Shown here in pieces: positions 7,494 through 17,739 of a DNA stretch of 64,000 nucleotides; the first letter of the stretch is position 1; each line of letters starts with the position of its first letter. Made by a program: the position numbers and the translations under genes. Under the pieces are notes generated by a model. That model did not search any database. It was given only the letters and a program-made list of their open reading frames with translations, and was not told where the DNA came from. The DNA comes from Parahaliea maris (GTDB lineage Bacteria; Pseudomonadota; Gammaproteobacteria; Pseudomonadales; Halieaceae). The stretch is from assembly GCF_008064665.1 (NCBI RefSeq), contig NZ_VRZA01000004.1, positions 310,001-374,000 on the forward strand, written 5' to 3'.

Positions 7494-9431
7494 GTGATCC
7501 GTCCATTTGCTCCCAGGCTGGCGTACTGTGTCTTCGCTGCGCTTGTCGCCGCCCCTTCGGTCTACGCACAGGAGGCCGGCACTGTATCGGGGGAGGCCCT
7601 GAAGCCGGTTGACCCGGAATTGCCTTATTCACCTTATGCCACCGGTTCAGCCTCCACCCGTGTGTTCTGGGGAGATACCCACCTGCACACCTCCTTCTCG
7701 ATGGATGCCGGTGCCTTCGGTAACCGCCTGGGGCTGGACGAGGCCTACCGCTTTGCCCGTGGCGAGGAGGTGGAGTCCACCACTGCCGGCCGCGCGCGGC
7801 TGGCCCGTCCGCTGGATTTCCTGGTGATTGCCGACCACTCCGACAACATGGGCTTCTTCCCGGACATGTTTGCCGGCGACCCGCGTATCCTGGCGGACAA
7901 GACCGGCAAGCAGTGGTACGACGACATCAACGCGGGCAAAGGTATGTCAGTGGCCATGCAGATTATCGATTCCTTCTCCCGCGGCACCTTCCCGGACGCG
8001 CTGATGTACTGGCCGGACAGCGAGATGTACAAATCCTCCTGGGAAAAAACCATCTCCGCGGCGGAAAACTTCAACGAGCCCGGCCGCTTTACCGCCTTCA
8101 TTGGTTATGAGTGGACGTCCCAGGTGCCGCCGGGGCAGAACCTGCACCGGGTGGTGATCTACCGGGACGGGGGAGAGCAGGCGCGCCAGACGGTCCCCGC
8201 CACCACCTATCCGCCCCAGGGCAGCACCGACCCGGAGTACCTGTGGGAGAAACTACAGGAGTACGAAGACAAGACCGGTGGTGACGTGCTGGCCATTGCC
8301 CACAACGGCAACATGTCCAATGGCCTGATGTTTCCGCTGGTTAATCATGTCGACAACAAGCCGGTCACCCGGGAATATGCCGAAACCAGGGCCAAGTGGG
8401 AGCCCCTGTACGAGGCGACCCAGATCAAGGGCGATGGCGAGGCTCACCCGCTGTTGTCGCCGAACGACGAATACGCCGATTACGGCACCTGGGACAAGGG
8501 CAACCTGAACCTGAGTGAACTGAAAACCGACGACATGCTGGTCCACGAGTATGCCCGCAGCGGTCTGCAACTCGGCCTCGAACTCGAGGCCAAACTGGGC
8601 ATCAACCCCTACCAGTACGGCATGATCGGCTCTACCGACAGCCACACCTCACTGGCCACGGCCGACGACGACAACTTCTTCGGCAAGCACTCGGGCTCCG
8701 AGCCCAGCGCCGACCGGATGCAGCACGCTTTTGCCAAGTTCGGCAACCTGCAGATCATGAACTGGGAGACCCTGGCTTCGGGTTACGCCGGGGTCTGGGC
8801 CACGGACAACACCCGGGAAGCCCTGTTCGACGCCATGGCCCGCCGGGAAACCTACGCCACCACCGGCCCCCGGATGCTGGTGCGCTTCTTCGCCGGCTGG
8901 GATTTTGGCCCCGGGGATACCAAGACCCGGCAGCCCGCCACCGTAGGCTACGCCAAGGGTGTGCCCATGGGCGGTGAACTGGGCGAGGCGCCAACAGGCA
9001 AGTCGCCCACCTTCCTGGTGGCTGCGCTCAAGGACCCGATCGGTGCCAACCTGGACCGGGTGCAGATCATCAAGGGCTGGCTGGACAAGGACGGCAAGCG
9101 CCAGGAGCGCATCTACGATGTGGTGGTGTCGGATGGCCGCAAGATAGGGGCCGACGGCCGCTGCCTGACGCCGGTGGGTAACACGGTGGATCTGAAAACC
9201 GCCACCTGGAGCAACACCATTGGCGCCACGGAGTTCATTGCGGCATGGAAGGACCCGGATTTCGATCCCGCGCTGAACGCCTTCTATTATGTGCGGGTAC
9301 TCGAGATACCCACACCGCGCTGGACGGCTCACGATGCCGCCTTCTACGGCGTTGACCTGGCTGAGGGCGATTCAGGTATCCACCAGGAGCGCACCTACAC
9401 CTCTCCCATCTGGTATCAGCCGGAAGATTAA
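7494..9431 (+). CDS. Exported DUF3604 protein, PHP-like metal hydrolase candidate (copy 1)
   Basis: DUF3604 proteins have no assigned reaction that I know. The 645-residue product has a Sec signal peptide (residues 1-25, cleavage after VYA). It then shows spaced metal-binding motifs like those of PHP-fold phosphoesterases: GDTHLHTSFS (His63, His65), IADHSDN (Asp114, His115), AHNGN (His270) and GSTDSHT (Asp382, His384). I infer a periplasmic metal-dependent hydrolase. The GTG at 7494 was chosen because GGAAAGGAGG lies eight bases upstream and the signal peptide begins there; a longer frame from 7461 lacks this. It is monocistronic, with an FNR box upstream and a hairpin downstream. Two paralogues lie at 42520-46287. 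Confidence 0.88.
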   Translation: MIRPFAPRLAYCVFAALVAAPSVYAQEAGTVSGEALKPVDPELPYSPYATGSASTRVFWGDTHLHTSFSMDAGAFGNRLGLDEAYRFARGEEVESTTAGRARLARPLDFLVIADHSDNMGFFPDMFAGDPRILADKTGKQWYDDINAGKGMSVAMQIIDSFSRGTFPDALMYWPDSEMYKSSWEKTISAAENFNEPGRFTAFIGYEWTSQVPPGQNLHRVVIYRDGGEQARQTVPATTYPPQGSTDPEYLWEKLQEYEDKTGGDVLAIAHNGNMSNGLMFPLVNHVDNKPVTREYAETRAKWEPLYEATQIKGDGEAHPLLSPNDEYADYGTWDKGNLNLSELKTDDMLVHEYARSGLQLGLELEAKLGINPYQYGMIGSTDSHTSLATADDDNFFGKHSGSEPSADRMQHAFAKFGNLQIMNWETLASGYAGVWATDNTREALFDAMARRETYATTGPRMLVRFFAGWDFGPGDTKTRQPATVGYAKGVPMGGELGEAPTGKSPTFLVAALKDPIGANLDRVQIIKGWLDKDGKRQERIYDVVVSDGRKIGADGRCLTPVGNTVDLKTATWSNTIGATEFIAAWKDPDFDPALNAFYYVRVLEIPTPRWTAHDAAFYGVDLAEGDSGIHQERTYTSPIWYQPED

Positions 9432-9454
9432 ACGTGGGGCAGGGGGTGCTGGAT

Positions 9455-9487
9455 ACTTGAGATAGACTTTATAAATCTATCTCAAGT
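9455..9487. terminator. AT-rich hairpin between convergent genes
   Basis: A perfect 12-bp inverted repeat (ACTTGAGATAGA / TCTATCTCAAGT, loop of nine) lies between the stop codons of the DUF3604 gene and lpxH. It is followed by TATTGTTA on the plus strand and preceded by A/T-poor sequence on the other. It probably serves as a bidirectional terminator, although it lacks a long T run. Confidence 0.5.
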
Positions 9488-9492
9488 TATTG

Positions 9493-10203
9493 TTATACAT
9501 AGAGATTGAGTAGAGCGATTTTCTCGGGGGTCGCCTCGACCACCCAGGCATGGCTGTGCCAGTCGCCCATCACCCAGCGCTCGCCGTGTTGCTGCACATG
9601 CCGCTTCGGCCGGTGGGTGTGGCCGTGAATCAGGCAGTCCACACCGTGTTGTTCAAGTGCTTTCTCAACTTCTTCCGGAGTCACATCCATGATGTCCTCG
9701 GCCTTGTTGCTGTTGGCCTCGCTGCTCATGCTGCGCAGCTGGGCGGCCAGGGCCCGGCGCTCGGCCAGCGGCTTGCCCAGCACCTCGGCCTGCCATTCGG
9801 GGCTGCGGGCCATGCGGCGGAACTGCTGGTATTCGGCGTCGCCGGTGCACAGGCTGTCGCCGTGCATCAGCAGCACGGGGCGGCCATAGAGGTCGATCAC
9901 GGTGGGGTCGGGGAGCAGGGTGGCGCCGCTACGGCGGGCAAAGTCCTCACCCAGCAGGAAGTCGCGGTTGCCCTGCATCAGGAATACTTTGGGCCCGCTG
10001 GCGCTGTAGTCGGCCAGTAGCCCGGCGACCTCGGTTCCCAGTGGGGCATCGTCGTCGTCGCCAATCCAGGCTTCGAAGAAGTCACCCAGGATATAGAGGG
10101 CGTCGGCGTCGCGGCGCTCGTCGAGAAAGTCCCCGAAGGCCTGCGTGATGGCAGGCCGGTTCGGGTCCAGGTGCAGGTCCGATATGAACCAGGTGGCGCT
10201 CAC
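9493..10203 (-). CDS. lpxH: UDP-2,3-diacylglucosamine diphosphatase
   Basis: LpxH hydrolyses UDP-2,3-diacylglucosamine to lipid X and UMP in lipid A synthesis, on the inner face of the cytoplasmic membrane. The 236 residues carry the calcineurin-type metal motifs in order: SDLHLD (Asp9, His11), LGDFFEAWIGDD (Asp41), QGNRDF (Asn77), MHGDSLC (His112) and IHGHTHRP near the C terminus. The start is GTG at 10203, ten bases after the ppiB stop, so the pair forms an operon. The ppiB-lpxH order is common in gammaproteobacteria. A hairpin at 9455-9487 follows the stop. Confidence 0.96.
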   Translation of the reverse strand: MSATWFISDLHLDPNRPAITQAFGDFLDERRDADALYILGDFFEAWIGDDDDAPLGTEVAGLLADYSASGPKVFLMQGNRDFLLGEDFARRSGATLLPDPTVIDLYGRPVLLMHGDSLCTGDAEYQQFRRMARSPEWQAEVLGKPLAERRALAAQLRSMSSEANSNKAEDIMDVTPEEVEKALEQHGVDCLIHGHTHRPKRHVQQHGERWVMGDWHSHAWVVEATPEKIALLNLYV

Positions 10204-10213
10204 GCTGGCGGGA

Positions 10214-10711
10214 TCAGCCTTCGACGATTTCGACGGTCTCGATGATCACCGGCTCGGCGGGCACGTCCTGGTGGCCGTTCTTGCTGGTGGTGGCCACGGC
10301 GCGAATCTTGTTCAGCACTTCTTCGCCCTCGGTCACTTTACCGAATACCGCGTAGCCCCAGCCCTGCATGTTCTTGCCGCTGTGGTTGAGGAAGTCGTTG
10401 TCCTTCACGTTGATGAAGAACTGGGCCGTGGCGGAGTGGGGGTCCATGGTGCGGGCCATGGCGATAGTGCCAAAGTCGTTCTTCAGGCCGTTGTCGGCCT
10501 CGTTCTCGACCGGCTCGCCGGTGGGCTTCTGGCTCATGTTGGTGTCGAAACCGCCGCCCTGGATCATGAAGTTGTCGATCACGCGGTGGAAGATGGTGCC
10601 GTCGTAAAAGCCGTCGCGGGCGTAGCTGAGAAAGTTCTCAACGGTCTTGGGCGCTTTTTCCGCGTCCAGTTCGAGGGTGATGGGGCCGAAGGTTGTGCGA
10701 ATAATGATCAT
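10214..10711 (-). CDS. ppiB: Cytoplasmic peptidyl-prolyl cis-trans isomerase B (cyclophilin)
   Basis: PpiB catalyses proline cis-trans isomerisation during protein folding. The 165-residue protein has no signal peptide and contains the cyclophilin active-site strings [14 protein letters not shown] (Arg/Phe of the catalytic face), NSxTAQFF-like [10 protein letters not shown] and the closing FGKVTEG loop. Length matches the cytosolic B type. It begins with ATG at 10711 and is divergent from glnS, whose promoter lies in the shared 165-base gap. lpxH follows ten bases after its stop. Confidence 0.95.
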   Translation of the reverse strand: MIIIRTTFGPITLELDAEKAPKTVENFLSYARDGFYDGTIFHRVIDNFMIQGGGFDTNMSQKPTGEPVENEADNGLKNDFGTIAMARTMDPHSATAQFFINVKDNDFLNHSGKNMQGWGYAVFGKVTEGEEVLNKIRAVATTSKNGHQDVPAEPVIIETVEIVEG

Positions 10712-10836
10712 GGCGTGCGTCCTGCTGGATCGTGATGGTCATGTGGGGTTTGCAAAAATGGCCGGCAATAATACGGGCTTTTGCCTTCGCGCGCGAGCAG
10801 TGGGGTATTTACCTATAAGAGACCGGTTTCAGCCGC

Positions 10837-10842
10837 TATAAT
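10837..10842 (+). promoter_or_regulatory. -10 box of glnS
   Basis: A consensus TATAAT at 10837-10842 lies 34 bases before the glnS ATG. The hexamer 17 bases upstream (TATAAG) is a poor -35. GC-rich sequence directly after the box (ACGCGCCC) resembles the discriminator of growth-rate-controlled promoters. That regulation is inference. Confidence 0.45.
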
Positions 10843-10876
10843 ACGCGCCCTTTTTACCCCGAAGCCGACGTTTTTT

Positions 10877-12538
10877 ATGGAAAGCAAACCCGCCAACAAC
10901 TTCCTACAGCAGATTGTAGCCGAGGATCTGGAGTCCGGCCGCGTGAGCAAGCTCATCACGCGCTTCCCGCCGGAGCCCAATGGCTACCTCCATGTGGGGC
11001 ACGCCAAGTCCATCTGCCTGAATTTTGGCCTGGCCCAGCGCTTTGGCGGCGAGTGCAACCTGCGCTTCGACGACACCAACCCGGAAAAAGAGAGCCCCGA
11101 GTACGTGGCCTCCATCCAGGAAGACGTGCGCTGGCTGGGCTACGAGTGGGCCGGCGAGGTGCGTTATGCCTCCAGCTACTTCCAGCAGTTTTACGACTGG
11201 GCGGTGCATTTGGTGGAGCAGGGCGATGCCTACGTCTGCGACCTCAACGCCGAACAGGCCCGGGAGTACCGCGGCACCCTGACCGAACCTGGCAAGAACA
11301 GCCCCTTCCGCGAGCGCAGTGTCGAGGAGAACCTCGACCTGCTGGGCCGGATGAAGGCCGGTGAGTTCGACGAGGGCAGCCGCGTGTTGCGGGCGAAAAT
11401 CGACATGGCGTCCCCCAACATGAACCTGCGGGACCCGATTCTCTACCGCATCCGCAAGGTGGAGCACCACCAGACCGGCAATGACTGGTGCATTTACCCC
11501 ACCTACGACTTCGCCCACGGCCAGGAAGACGCCATCGAGGGCGTGACCCATTCCATCTGTACCCTGGAGTTCGAGGATCACCGCCCCCTCTACGACTGGC
11601 TGCTGGAGCACCTGCCGGTCCCGCACCGCCCGCGCCAGTACGAGTTTGGCCGCCTCAACCTGAACTACACGGTCACCAGCAAGCGCAAGCTCAAGCAGCT
11701 GGTGGACGACGGCGTGGTCTCCGGCTGGGACGACCCCCGCATGCCCACCGTGTCCGGCATGCGCCGCCGCGGCTTTACCCCGGCTTCCATTCGCAGGTTC
11801 TGCGAGATGATCGGCGTGACCCGATCCGACGGGGTGGTGGACGTGGCAATGCTGGAACACGCCATCCGCGACGACCTGAACGAGAATGCGCCCAGGGCCA
11901 TGTGTGTGCTGCGGCCGCTGAAAGTGGTGCTCACCGATTACCCGGAAGACCAGGTGGAACAGCTGACGGCTGCCTGCCACCCCAGCCGCGAGGATCTCGG
12001 TGAGCGCCAGCTGCCGTTTTCCCGGGAGCTGTACATCGATGCAGAGGACTTCCGCGAGGAAGCCAACAAGAAGTTCAAGCGCCTGGTACTGGGCAAGCGC
12101 GTGCGCCTGCGTAACGCCTACGTGATCGAGGCGGACAGCGTGGTGAAGGACGAAGCCGGCAATATTGTCGAAGTGCACGCCCACACCATCCCCAACACCA
12201 TCGGTAACGACCCGGAAGACGGTGTGAAGCCGAAGGGCGTGATCCAGTGGGTATCTGCCGCCGGGGGCCGCCAGGCTACCGTGCGCCTTTACGACCGCCT
12301 GTTCACCGATGCGGCACCGGACAAGGGCGACAAGGACTTCATGACCCTGGTGAACCCGGAGTCTCTGACAGTCGTGGAAGGCGCATGGATCGAGCCCGGC
12401 CTGGCCGCGGCGGAACCGGAGCAGGGCTTCCAGTTCGAGCGGGAGGGCTACTTTGTGGCGGACCGTTTCGAGCACACCGAGGCAGCGCCGGTCTTCAATA
12501 TGACCATTGGCCTGCGCGACACCTGGAACAACGGATAA
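10877..12538 (+). CDS. glnS: Glutaminyl-tRNA synthetase
   Basis: GlnRS charges tRNA-Gln with glutamine. The 553 residues match the E. coli length (554). The class I HIGH motif appears as [15 protein letters not shown] (about residues 34-48) and the KMSKS motif as [11 protein letters not shown]; the C-terminal anticodon-binding barrels include the family strings [19 protein letters not shown] and [12 protein letters not shown] (quoted in part). I chose the ATG at 10877; a longer frame from 10781 would run back through the promoter. cysS follows 12 bases after the stop, so the two synthetases probably share a transcript. Confidence 0.97.
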   Translation: MESKPANNFLQQIVAEDLESGRVSKLITRFPPEPNGYLHVGHAKSICLNFGLAQRFGGECNLRFDDTNPEKESPEYVASIQEDVRWLGYEWAGEVRYASSYFQQFYDWAVHLVEQGDAYVCDLNAEQAREYRGTLTEPGKNSPFRERSVEENLDLLGRMKAGEFDEGSRVLRAKIDMASPNMNLRDPILYRIRKVEHHQTGNDWCIYPTYDFAHGQEDAIEGVTHSICTLEFEDHRPLYDWLLEHLPVPHRPRQYEFGRLNLNYTVTSKRKLKQLVDDGVVSGWDDPRMPTVSGMRRRGFTPASIRRFCEMIGVTRSDGVVDVAMLEHAIRDDLNENAPRAMCVLRPLKVVLTDYPEDQVEQLTAACHPSREDLGERQLPFSRELYIDAEDFREEANKKFKRLVLGKRVRLRNAYVIEADSVVKDEAGNIVEVHAHTIPNTIGNDPEDGVKPKGVIQWVSAAGGRQATVRLYDRLFTDAAPDKGDKDFMTLVNPESLTVVEGAWIEPGLAAAEPEQGFQFEREGYFVADRFEHTEAAPVFNMTIGLRDTWNNG

Positions 12539-12550
12539 GCCGGAGCAAGC

Positions 12551-13924
12551 ATGTCCCTGAAGATCTACAACACCCTGGGCGGCAAGAAGGAAGTCTTTAC
12601 GCCCATCGAGCCCGGCAAGGTAAAGATGTACGTGTGCGGCCCCACGGTCTACAACCTGGCCCACATCGGTAACGCCCGCCCGGTGGTGGTGTTCGACACC
12701 CTGTTCCGCCTGCTGCAGACCCTGTTTGACGAGGTGATCTACGCCCGCAACATCACCGACGTGGACGACAAGATCATTGCCGCGGCCCGCGACGGCAATC
12801 GCAGCATCGAGTCGGTCACCGAGGAGTTCACCGCCAAGTACCGTGAGGACATGGGCGAGCTGAACGCGCTGCCGCCCACCCTGGAGCCCCACGCCACCCA
12901 CAATATCGGCCCGATGATCGAGCTGACCGAAAAGCTGATCGAGAAAGGCCACGCCTACGCTGCCGAGGGCCACGTGCTGTTCGCGGTGGAGTCCATGGCC
13001 GACTACGGCAAACTTTCCGGCCGCTCGCTGGACGACATGCTGGCGGGCGCCCGGGTGGAAGTGGCGAGCTACAAGCGTCACCCCGGCGATTTCGTGCTGT
13101 GGAAACCGGCGAAAGAGGGCGAGCCTGGCTGGGACAGCCCCTGGGGCTTCGGCCGCCCGGGCTGGCACCTGGAGTGCTCGGCGATGATTCGCGAGCATCT
13201 CGGCGACACCATCGACATTCACGGCGGCGGCCGCGACCTGATTTTCCCCCACCACGAGAACGAGATCGCCCAGAGCCGCTGCGCCCACGGTGGTGACTAC
13301 GTGCGTTACTGGATGCACAACGCCTATATCGACATCGACGGCGAGAAGATGTCCAAGTCCCTCGGCAACGTGCGCACCGTGCGCGACCTGCTGGGCAAGT
13401 ACCGCGGTGAGGTGCTGCGCTTTGCCCTGCTGTCGGCCCACTACCGCTCGCCCCTGAATTTCTCCGCCGAGCTGCTGGACCAGGCCGAGGCCACCCTCAC
13501 CAGCCTGTACAACACCCTGCGGGAAGTAGACGACATCCCCCTGGACATGGAAATCCAGTTGGAAGGTGAACCGTTCTACGAGGCCCTGTGCGACGACCTT
13601 AACACCCCGGTGGCCATTGCCGAGATCCACGCCCTGGCCAAGCAGCTGCACAAGGCGGCGGACGAAGACAAACCGGGCATCAAGGCGCGCCTCCTGGTAG
13701 CGGGCAACCTGCTCGGCATTCTCGACCAGCATCCCGAAGACTGGCTGCAGGGCGACGCCGGCGACGGTATCTCCGCGGAGGAGATCGAGGCCGCCATCCA
13801 GGCCCGCCAGGACGCCAAGGCGGCGAAGGACTACGCCCGCGCCGACGCCATCCGCCAGGAACTGCTGGAGCAGGGCGTGGTGCTGGAGGATTCCCGCGAG
13901 GGAACCAAGTGGCGCCGCAGCTAG
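12551..13924 (+). CDS. cysS: Cysteinyl-tRNA synthetase
   Basis: CysRS is a monomeric class I synthetase with a catalytic zinc. The 457 residues include the zinc ligand Cys29 within [17 protein letters not shown] (the HIGH motif is HIGN), WHLECSAM with the second cysteine, HHENE with the His and Glu ligands, and KMSKSLGN. The C-terminal DALR-type and anticodon regions end with the usual [10 protein letters not shown]. It starts with ATG, 12 bases after glnS, preceded by CCGGAG. No unusual features. Confidence 0.97.
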   Translation: MSLKIYNTLGGKKEVFTPIEPGKVKMYVCGPTVYNLAHIGNARPVVVFDTLFRLLQTLFDEVIYARNITDVDDKIIAAARDGNRSIESVTEEFTAKYREDMGELNALPPTLEPHATHNIGPMIELTEKLIEKGHAYAAEGHVLFAVESMADYGKLSGRSLDDMLAGARVEVASYKRHPGDFVLWKPAKEGEPGWDSPWGFGRPGWHLECSAMIREHLGDTIDIHGGGRDLIFPHHENEIAQSRCAHGGDYVRYWMHNAYIDIDGEKMSKSLGNVRTVRDLLGKYRGEVLRFALLSAHYRSPLNFSAELLDQAEATLTSLYNTLREVDDIPLDMEIQLEGEPFYEALCDDLNTPVAIAEIHALAKQLHKAADEDKPGIKARLLVAGNLLGILDQHPEDWLQGDAGDGISAEEIEAAIQARQDAKAAKDYARADAIRQELLEQGVVLEDSREGTKWRRS

Positions 13925-13976
13925 GATTGCCGTTCAGCCCTGACGCGGCCCGCCTTATGCCGGGTCGCTATTGCTG

Positions 13977-15614
13977 ATGGATTCGGCCTCCCTCTGGTCA
14001 GTACTTTCGGGCCTGCTGGGCGGGCTCGGCTTGCTGCTCATCGGGATGTCGATGATGACCGACGGCCTCAAGCTCGCCGCCGGTAATGCCCTGAGCAGCC
14101 TGCTCGCCCAGTGGACCAACACCCGCCTGCGGGGCCTGGCGGCGGGCCTGCTGATTACCGCCGTGGTTCAGTCCTCCAGCGCGGTGACGGTGGCCACCAT
14201 CGGTTTTGCCAATGCCGGTATCCTCAGCCTGGAACGTGCCGTCTGGGTGATTTTCGGAAGCAATGTCGGCACCACCATGACGGCATGGATTGTCGCCCTG
14301 GTGGGCTTCAAGCTCGACATCGCCGCCATCGCCTTGCCCCTCGTCGGGGTTGGGGCGCTGCTCAAGTTGACCGCCGGCCGCAGCCGTCGCGGTTCCTACG
14401 GCGTCGCCGTGGTGGGCTTCGCCCTGTTGTTCCTTGGTATCGGCGCGCTTAAATCGGCCTTCGAAGGGCTGGCGGACGGCTTCGCGCTGCCCGGCTTCAC
14501 CGAACTGACCCTCGCCAGTCTGCTGCTCTACGTTGCTATCGGCTTCGGCATGACCACCCTCATGCAGTCCTCCAGCGCCGCCATGGTGGTGGCGCTGAGT
14601 GCCGCCGAGAGCGGGTTGGTGGAAATCAATGCGGCGGCGGCGGTGGTGATCGGGGCGAACCTGGGTACCACCTCGACCGCGCTGCTGACAATGATTGGCG
14701 CCACGCCCAACGCGCGACGGGTTGCCATCAGCCACCTGGCGTTCAACCTGCTGACGGCGATCGTTGCGCTGCTGCTGCTCGGGCCGATGTTGTGGCTGGT
14801 GGGGTTCCTGCAGGACAGCGCCCACCTCGAACCCAGCGCGGCCGTCACCCTGGCGGTCTTCCACACACTGTTCAATGTGATGGGCGTGCTGCTGATGTGG
14901 CCGCTTTCGGCGCTGTTGGTGAGAGAGCTCTCACGCCTGTTTCACGCGGCCGACCAGAAAGTCGCCCGGCCGCGCTACCTCGACCGCAGTACCCTCGGAG
15001 TGCCCTACACCGGCACTACCGCGATGGCGAAGGAGGTCAGGCGGATCGCCTTGCATGCCTGCAGAGGGTTGCTGGATATCCTGCGTGATCGTGCCGACAA
15101 CGCGGTGCAGGAGCGGGCAGATATTCGCAGCCTGGCATCGGCGGTGGGTGAGTTTGCGGTGCAACTCAATCGGGGTTCGCTGACGCCGTTCCTCGTGGAT
15201 ACTGTCGCCAACCTGATTACTGCACTGCAGCATTACCTCACCGTGGTCGCCTTGGGCGCGGATATCCAGCGGCTGCGTAGTGAACTGGCCGGCCAATCAC
15301 TGCCGGCAGCGGCGGAACAGGCGATAACCGACTTTACCGCCCGGGCGGAAGCCTTTGTGCGAGCCTGGGAAGACGGACTCAAGGAGAGCGGCCAGGAATT
15401 GCTGCCGGAGTACGACAGCATCCGGGAGGCCTATGATGGCCTGAAACGCGACTTGCTGAAGGAAACGGCGGGGGGAGACCTGTCTATCCAACAGGTCGAC
15501 CTTTGCCTGCAGTACCTGGATGAATTACGTCGTACCTGCCGCCAGCTGGCGCGAGCCAATGCGCGCCTGACCGACAGCCTGGTGGCCCTGCAGCGGAGCA
15601 AGCCCGCGGAGTAG
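13977..15614 (+). CDS. Na/Pi-cotransporter family protein with PhoU-like tail
   Basis: A 545-residue inner-membrane protein of the PNaS (NptA/YjbB) family, which moves phosphate with sodium. It has about eight to nine membrane segments in residues 1-315 and the duplicated family repeat: QSSSA at 65-69 with GSNVGTT at 94-100, and again QSSSA at 197-201 with GANLGTT at 226-232. A soluble helical C-terminal part (about 350-545) resembles PhoU. The frame opens with TTG at 13971; I prefer ATG two codons later. It lies 52 bases after cysS with no evident terminator. Whether it imports or exports phosphate cannot be told from sequence. Confidence 0.88.
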   Translation: MDSASLWSVLSGLLGGLGLLLIGMSMMTDGLKLAAGNALSSLLAQWTNTRLRGLAAGLLITAVVQSSSAVTVATIGFANAGILSLERAVWVIFGSNVGTTMTAWIVALVGFKLDIAAIALPLVGVGALLKLTAGRSRRGSYGVAVVGFALLFLGIGALKSAFEGLADGFALPGFTELTLASLLLYVAIGFGMTTLMQSSSAAMVVALSAAESGLVEINAAAAVVIGANLGTTSTALLTMIGATPNARRVAISHLAFNLLTAIVALLLLGPMLWLVGFLQDSAHLEPSAAVTLAVFHTLFNVMGVLLMWPLSALLVRELSRLFHAADQKVARPRYLDRSTLGVPYTGTTAMAKEVRRIALHACRGLLDILRDRADNAVQERADIRSLASAVGEFAVQLNRGSLTPFLVDTVANLITALQHYLTVVALGADIQRLRSELAGQSLPAAAEQAITDFTARAEAFVRAWEDGLKESGQELLPEYDSIREAYDGLKRDLLKETAGGDLSIQQVDLCLQYLDELRRTCRQLARANARLTDSLVALQRSKPAE

Positions 15615-15637
15615 GGGCTGGGGTTTAGTCCTGCAGA

Positions 15638-16483
15638 TCAGGCGAGGGATTTCTCGCCGGACTCCACGCTCTGCATGATGAGGGTATTGATGGTCATCGG
15701 GCCGACACCGCCGGGAACCGGGGTCAGGGCTGCGGCGCGCTCGGCCAGCGGGCCCAGTTCGATATCGCCGACACCGCCGGGATGGTAGCCGGCGTCGACC
15801 ACGACCGCGCCGTCCTTGATCCACTCCGCCTTGATGAACTCCGGCTTGCCCACGGCGCCGACGATGATGTCGGCCTGCTTGATCAGCGCGGGCAGGTCCT
15901 GGGTGCGTGAGTGGCAGATGGTCACGGTGGCGTTCTTTTGCAGCAGCATCATCGCCATCGGCTTGCCGAGGATGGGGCTGCGGCCCACGACCACGGCGTG
16001 CTTGCCTTCGATGGCGATATCGTAGGCTTCGAGTAAACGCATGATGCCCTGGGGGGTGGCGCAGCCGTAGGCGTCTTCGCCCATGGCCATGCGGCCGAAG
16101 CCGAGGCAGGTTACGCCGTCCACGTCCTTCTCCAGGGCGATGGCGTCAAAGCAGGCGCGCTCATCGATCTGCTCCGGCACCGGGTGTTGCAGCAGGATGC
16201 CGTGCACGTCGGGATTGCTGTTCAGTTCGTCGATTTTGGCCAGCAGTTCGTCGGTCGTGGTAGAGGAGGGCATCTCGACCGCCAGGGAATCCATGCCCAC
16301 GCGGCGACAGGCGTTGCCCTTCATCTTCACGTAGGTGGCCGAGGCCGGGTCATCGCCCACCAGGATGGTGGCCAGGATCGGGGTTTTCCCGCCGGACTTT
16401 TCTTTCAGCGCCTCAACTCGTTGCAGCAGGGCTGCCTCGGTCTGTTGCGCCAGAGCTTTGCCATCGAGTATGAGTGCCGACAT
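15638..16483 (-). CDS. folD: Methylenetetrahydrofolate dehydrogenase / methenyltetrahydrofolate cyclohydrolase
   Basis: FolD makes 10-formyl-THF from 5,10-methylene-THF with NADP in one-carbon metabolism. The 281 residues contain the catalytic tyrosine and lysine ([10 protein letters not shown], Tyr51 and Lys55), the family signature [11 protein letters not shown], the NADP site [17 protein letters not shown] and the closing [14 protein letters not shown]. Length is typical. Starts with ATG at 16483. tRNA-Arg lies 30 bases upstream in the same direction. Convergent with the Na/Pi protein, 23 bases apart. Confidence 0.97.
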   Translation of the reverse strand: MSALILDGKALAQQTEAALLQRVEALKEKSGGKTPILATILVGDDPASATYVKMKGNACRRVGMDSLAVEMPSSTTTDELLAKIDELNSNPDVHGILLQHPVPEQIDERACFDAIALEKDVDGVTCLGFGRMAMGEDAYGCATPQGIMRLLEAYDIAIEGKHAVVVGRSPILGKPMAMMLLQKNATVTICHSRTQDLPALIKQADIIVGAVGKPEFIKAEWIKDGAVVVDAGYHPGGVGDIELGPLAERAAALTPVPGGVGPMTINTLIMQSVESGEKSLA

Positions 16484-16512
16484 GTACGGAATCCCTGCGT
16501 AAGGAAATGAAA

Positions 16513-16589
<77 letters not shown>

Positions 16590-16680
16590 GGGGATCTCAT
16601 GGCCGTCACGCGGGGATAGTTTGACCACCCCGGCCACGAAAGGGCGCAAGTATAACGATTCGGCTTGCCGGGTTCCATCA

Positions 16681-17733
16681 TCAAGGGGCGGTGCGGAACA
16701 GGTTGAGTCTCAGTTCGCGGGCGATGTGCTGTACGGCGAGCAGGCCGCGGACACTGTTGCCGGCCGGTGACAGGCGTGGCGAGTAGCCGACGATCGCCAT
16801 ACGTCCGGGGACAATGGCCACCACGCCACCGCCGACGCCGCTCTTGGCCGGCAGCCCTGTGGTGTATGCCCACCAGCCACTTTCGTCGTAAAAGCCGCTG
16901 GTCATCATCACTGCCAGTACTTCATCGATCAGCTCCGGGGAGAGAACGCGCTGCCCGGTAAGGGGGTTGCTGCCGCCACTGGCCAGGGTGGCCCCCATCA
17001 CCGCCAGTTGTTTCGCTGTGACACCCACACTGCTCTGGCGGTTGTACACCTCCAGCGTCTCCGCAGGGCTGGCGCCCAGTCGGTCGTGCAATTGCAGCAG
17101 GTCCGCCACCGCCCGGTTGCGGTAGCCGCCCTCGCTGACAGAACGGTAAACGTTATCCATTAGCTCCAGTGGTTCGCCGGCAAACGCGCTGTACCAGTTT
17201 TGCAGCAGCGTCCAGCGCTGCCCGGCTGATTCCGCCTGCAGCAAGCTGACGGCGGTAATGGCGCCGGCGTTGACCATCGGATTGAGCGGCGCCAGGGGCG
17301 GGTCCTCGATATTCGACAGCGCGTTGAAGGGCAGGCCTGTCGGCTCGACCCCAATATGCTCGAACACGAAATCCGGGCCCTGCTGCTGCAGTAACAGCGC
17401 CAGGGTGAAGGGTTTTGCTGCGGACATGATGGCGAAAGTCCGGTTGCTGTCGCCGGCGCTGAACACTTCGCCGCTCACCGTGGCAATCGCCACCGCAAAG
17501 TGATCGGGATCGGCCTCTGCCAGTGCCGGTATGTAGGTGGCCACCTCGCCATCGTCTACCCCCCGGTAGGCGGTGAAGGCTTCGTCGACTACCGCTTGCA
17601 GGTCGCGCGCGCCGGCGAGCGCCAGGGAGGAGGGCAGGACCGCCAGCGCCAGGAACAGGGTTGGCAGCAGCCCGGCTGACAGGCGTGTCCAGAGTCCGGG
17701 CGTTACCTCACCTGTTCGCGAGTGCTCTGGCAC
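16681..17733 (-). CDS. glsA: Exported serine-dependent glutaminase
   Basis: Hydrolyses glutamine to glutamate and ammonia. The catalytic Ser-x-x-Lys is in IMSAAKPFTLAL (Ser104, Lys107), and the family strings NPMVNAGAI, YNRQSSVG and SGVGGGVVAI are present. Unlike the usual cytosolic enzyme of about 310 residues, this 350-residue form has an N-terminal signal peptide (hydrophobic 19-40, likely cleavage after ALA), so it should act in the periplasm. The start is taken as GTG at 17733, six bases after the amidase stop; no clear ribosome site is visible, which suggests coupling to the amidase. The porin-amidase-glutaminase order points to scavenging nitrogen from amides. Confidence 0.9.
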   Translation of the reverse strand: MPEHSRTGEVTPGLWTRLSAGLLPTLFLALAVLPSSLALAGARDLQAVVDEAFTAYRGVDDGEVATYIPALAEADPDHFAVAIATVSGEVFSAGDSNRTFAIMSAAKPFTLALLLQQQGPDFVFEHIGVEPTGLPFNALSNIEDPPLAPLNPMVNAGAITAVSLLQAESAGQRWTLLQNWYSAFAGEPLELMDNVYRSVSEGGYRNRAVADLLQLHDRLGASPAETLEVYNRQSSVGVTAKQLAVMGATLASGGSNPLTGQRVLSPELIDEVLAVMMTSGFYDESGWWAYTTGLPAKSGVGGGVVAIVPGRMAIVGYSPRLSPAGNSVRGLLAVQHIARELRLNLFRTAP

Positions 17734-17739
17734 AGGCGG

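Noticed and set aside
10904-13732. 942-codon open frame opposite glnS and cysS
   Set aside because: It spans two well-supported synthetase genes on the other strand; the product is low-complexity Val/His/Gly with no family resemblance.
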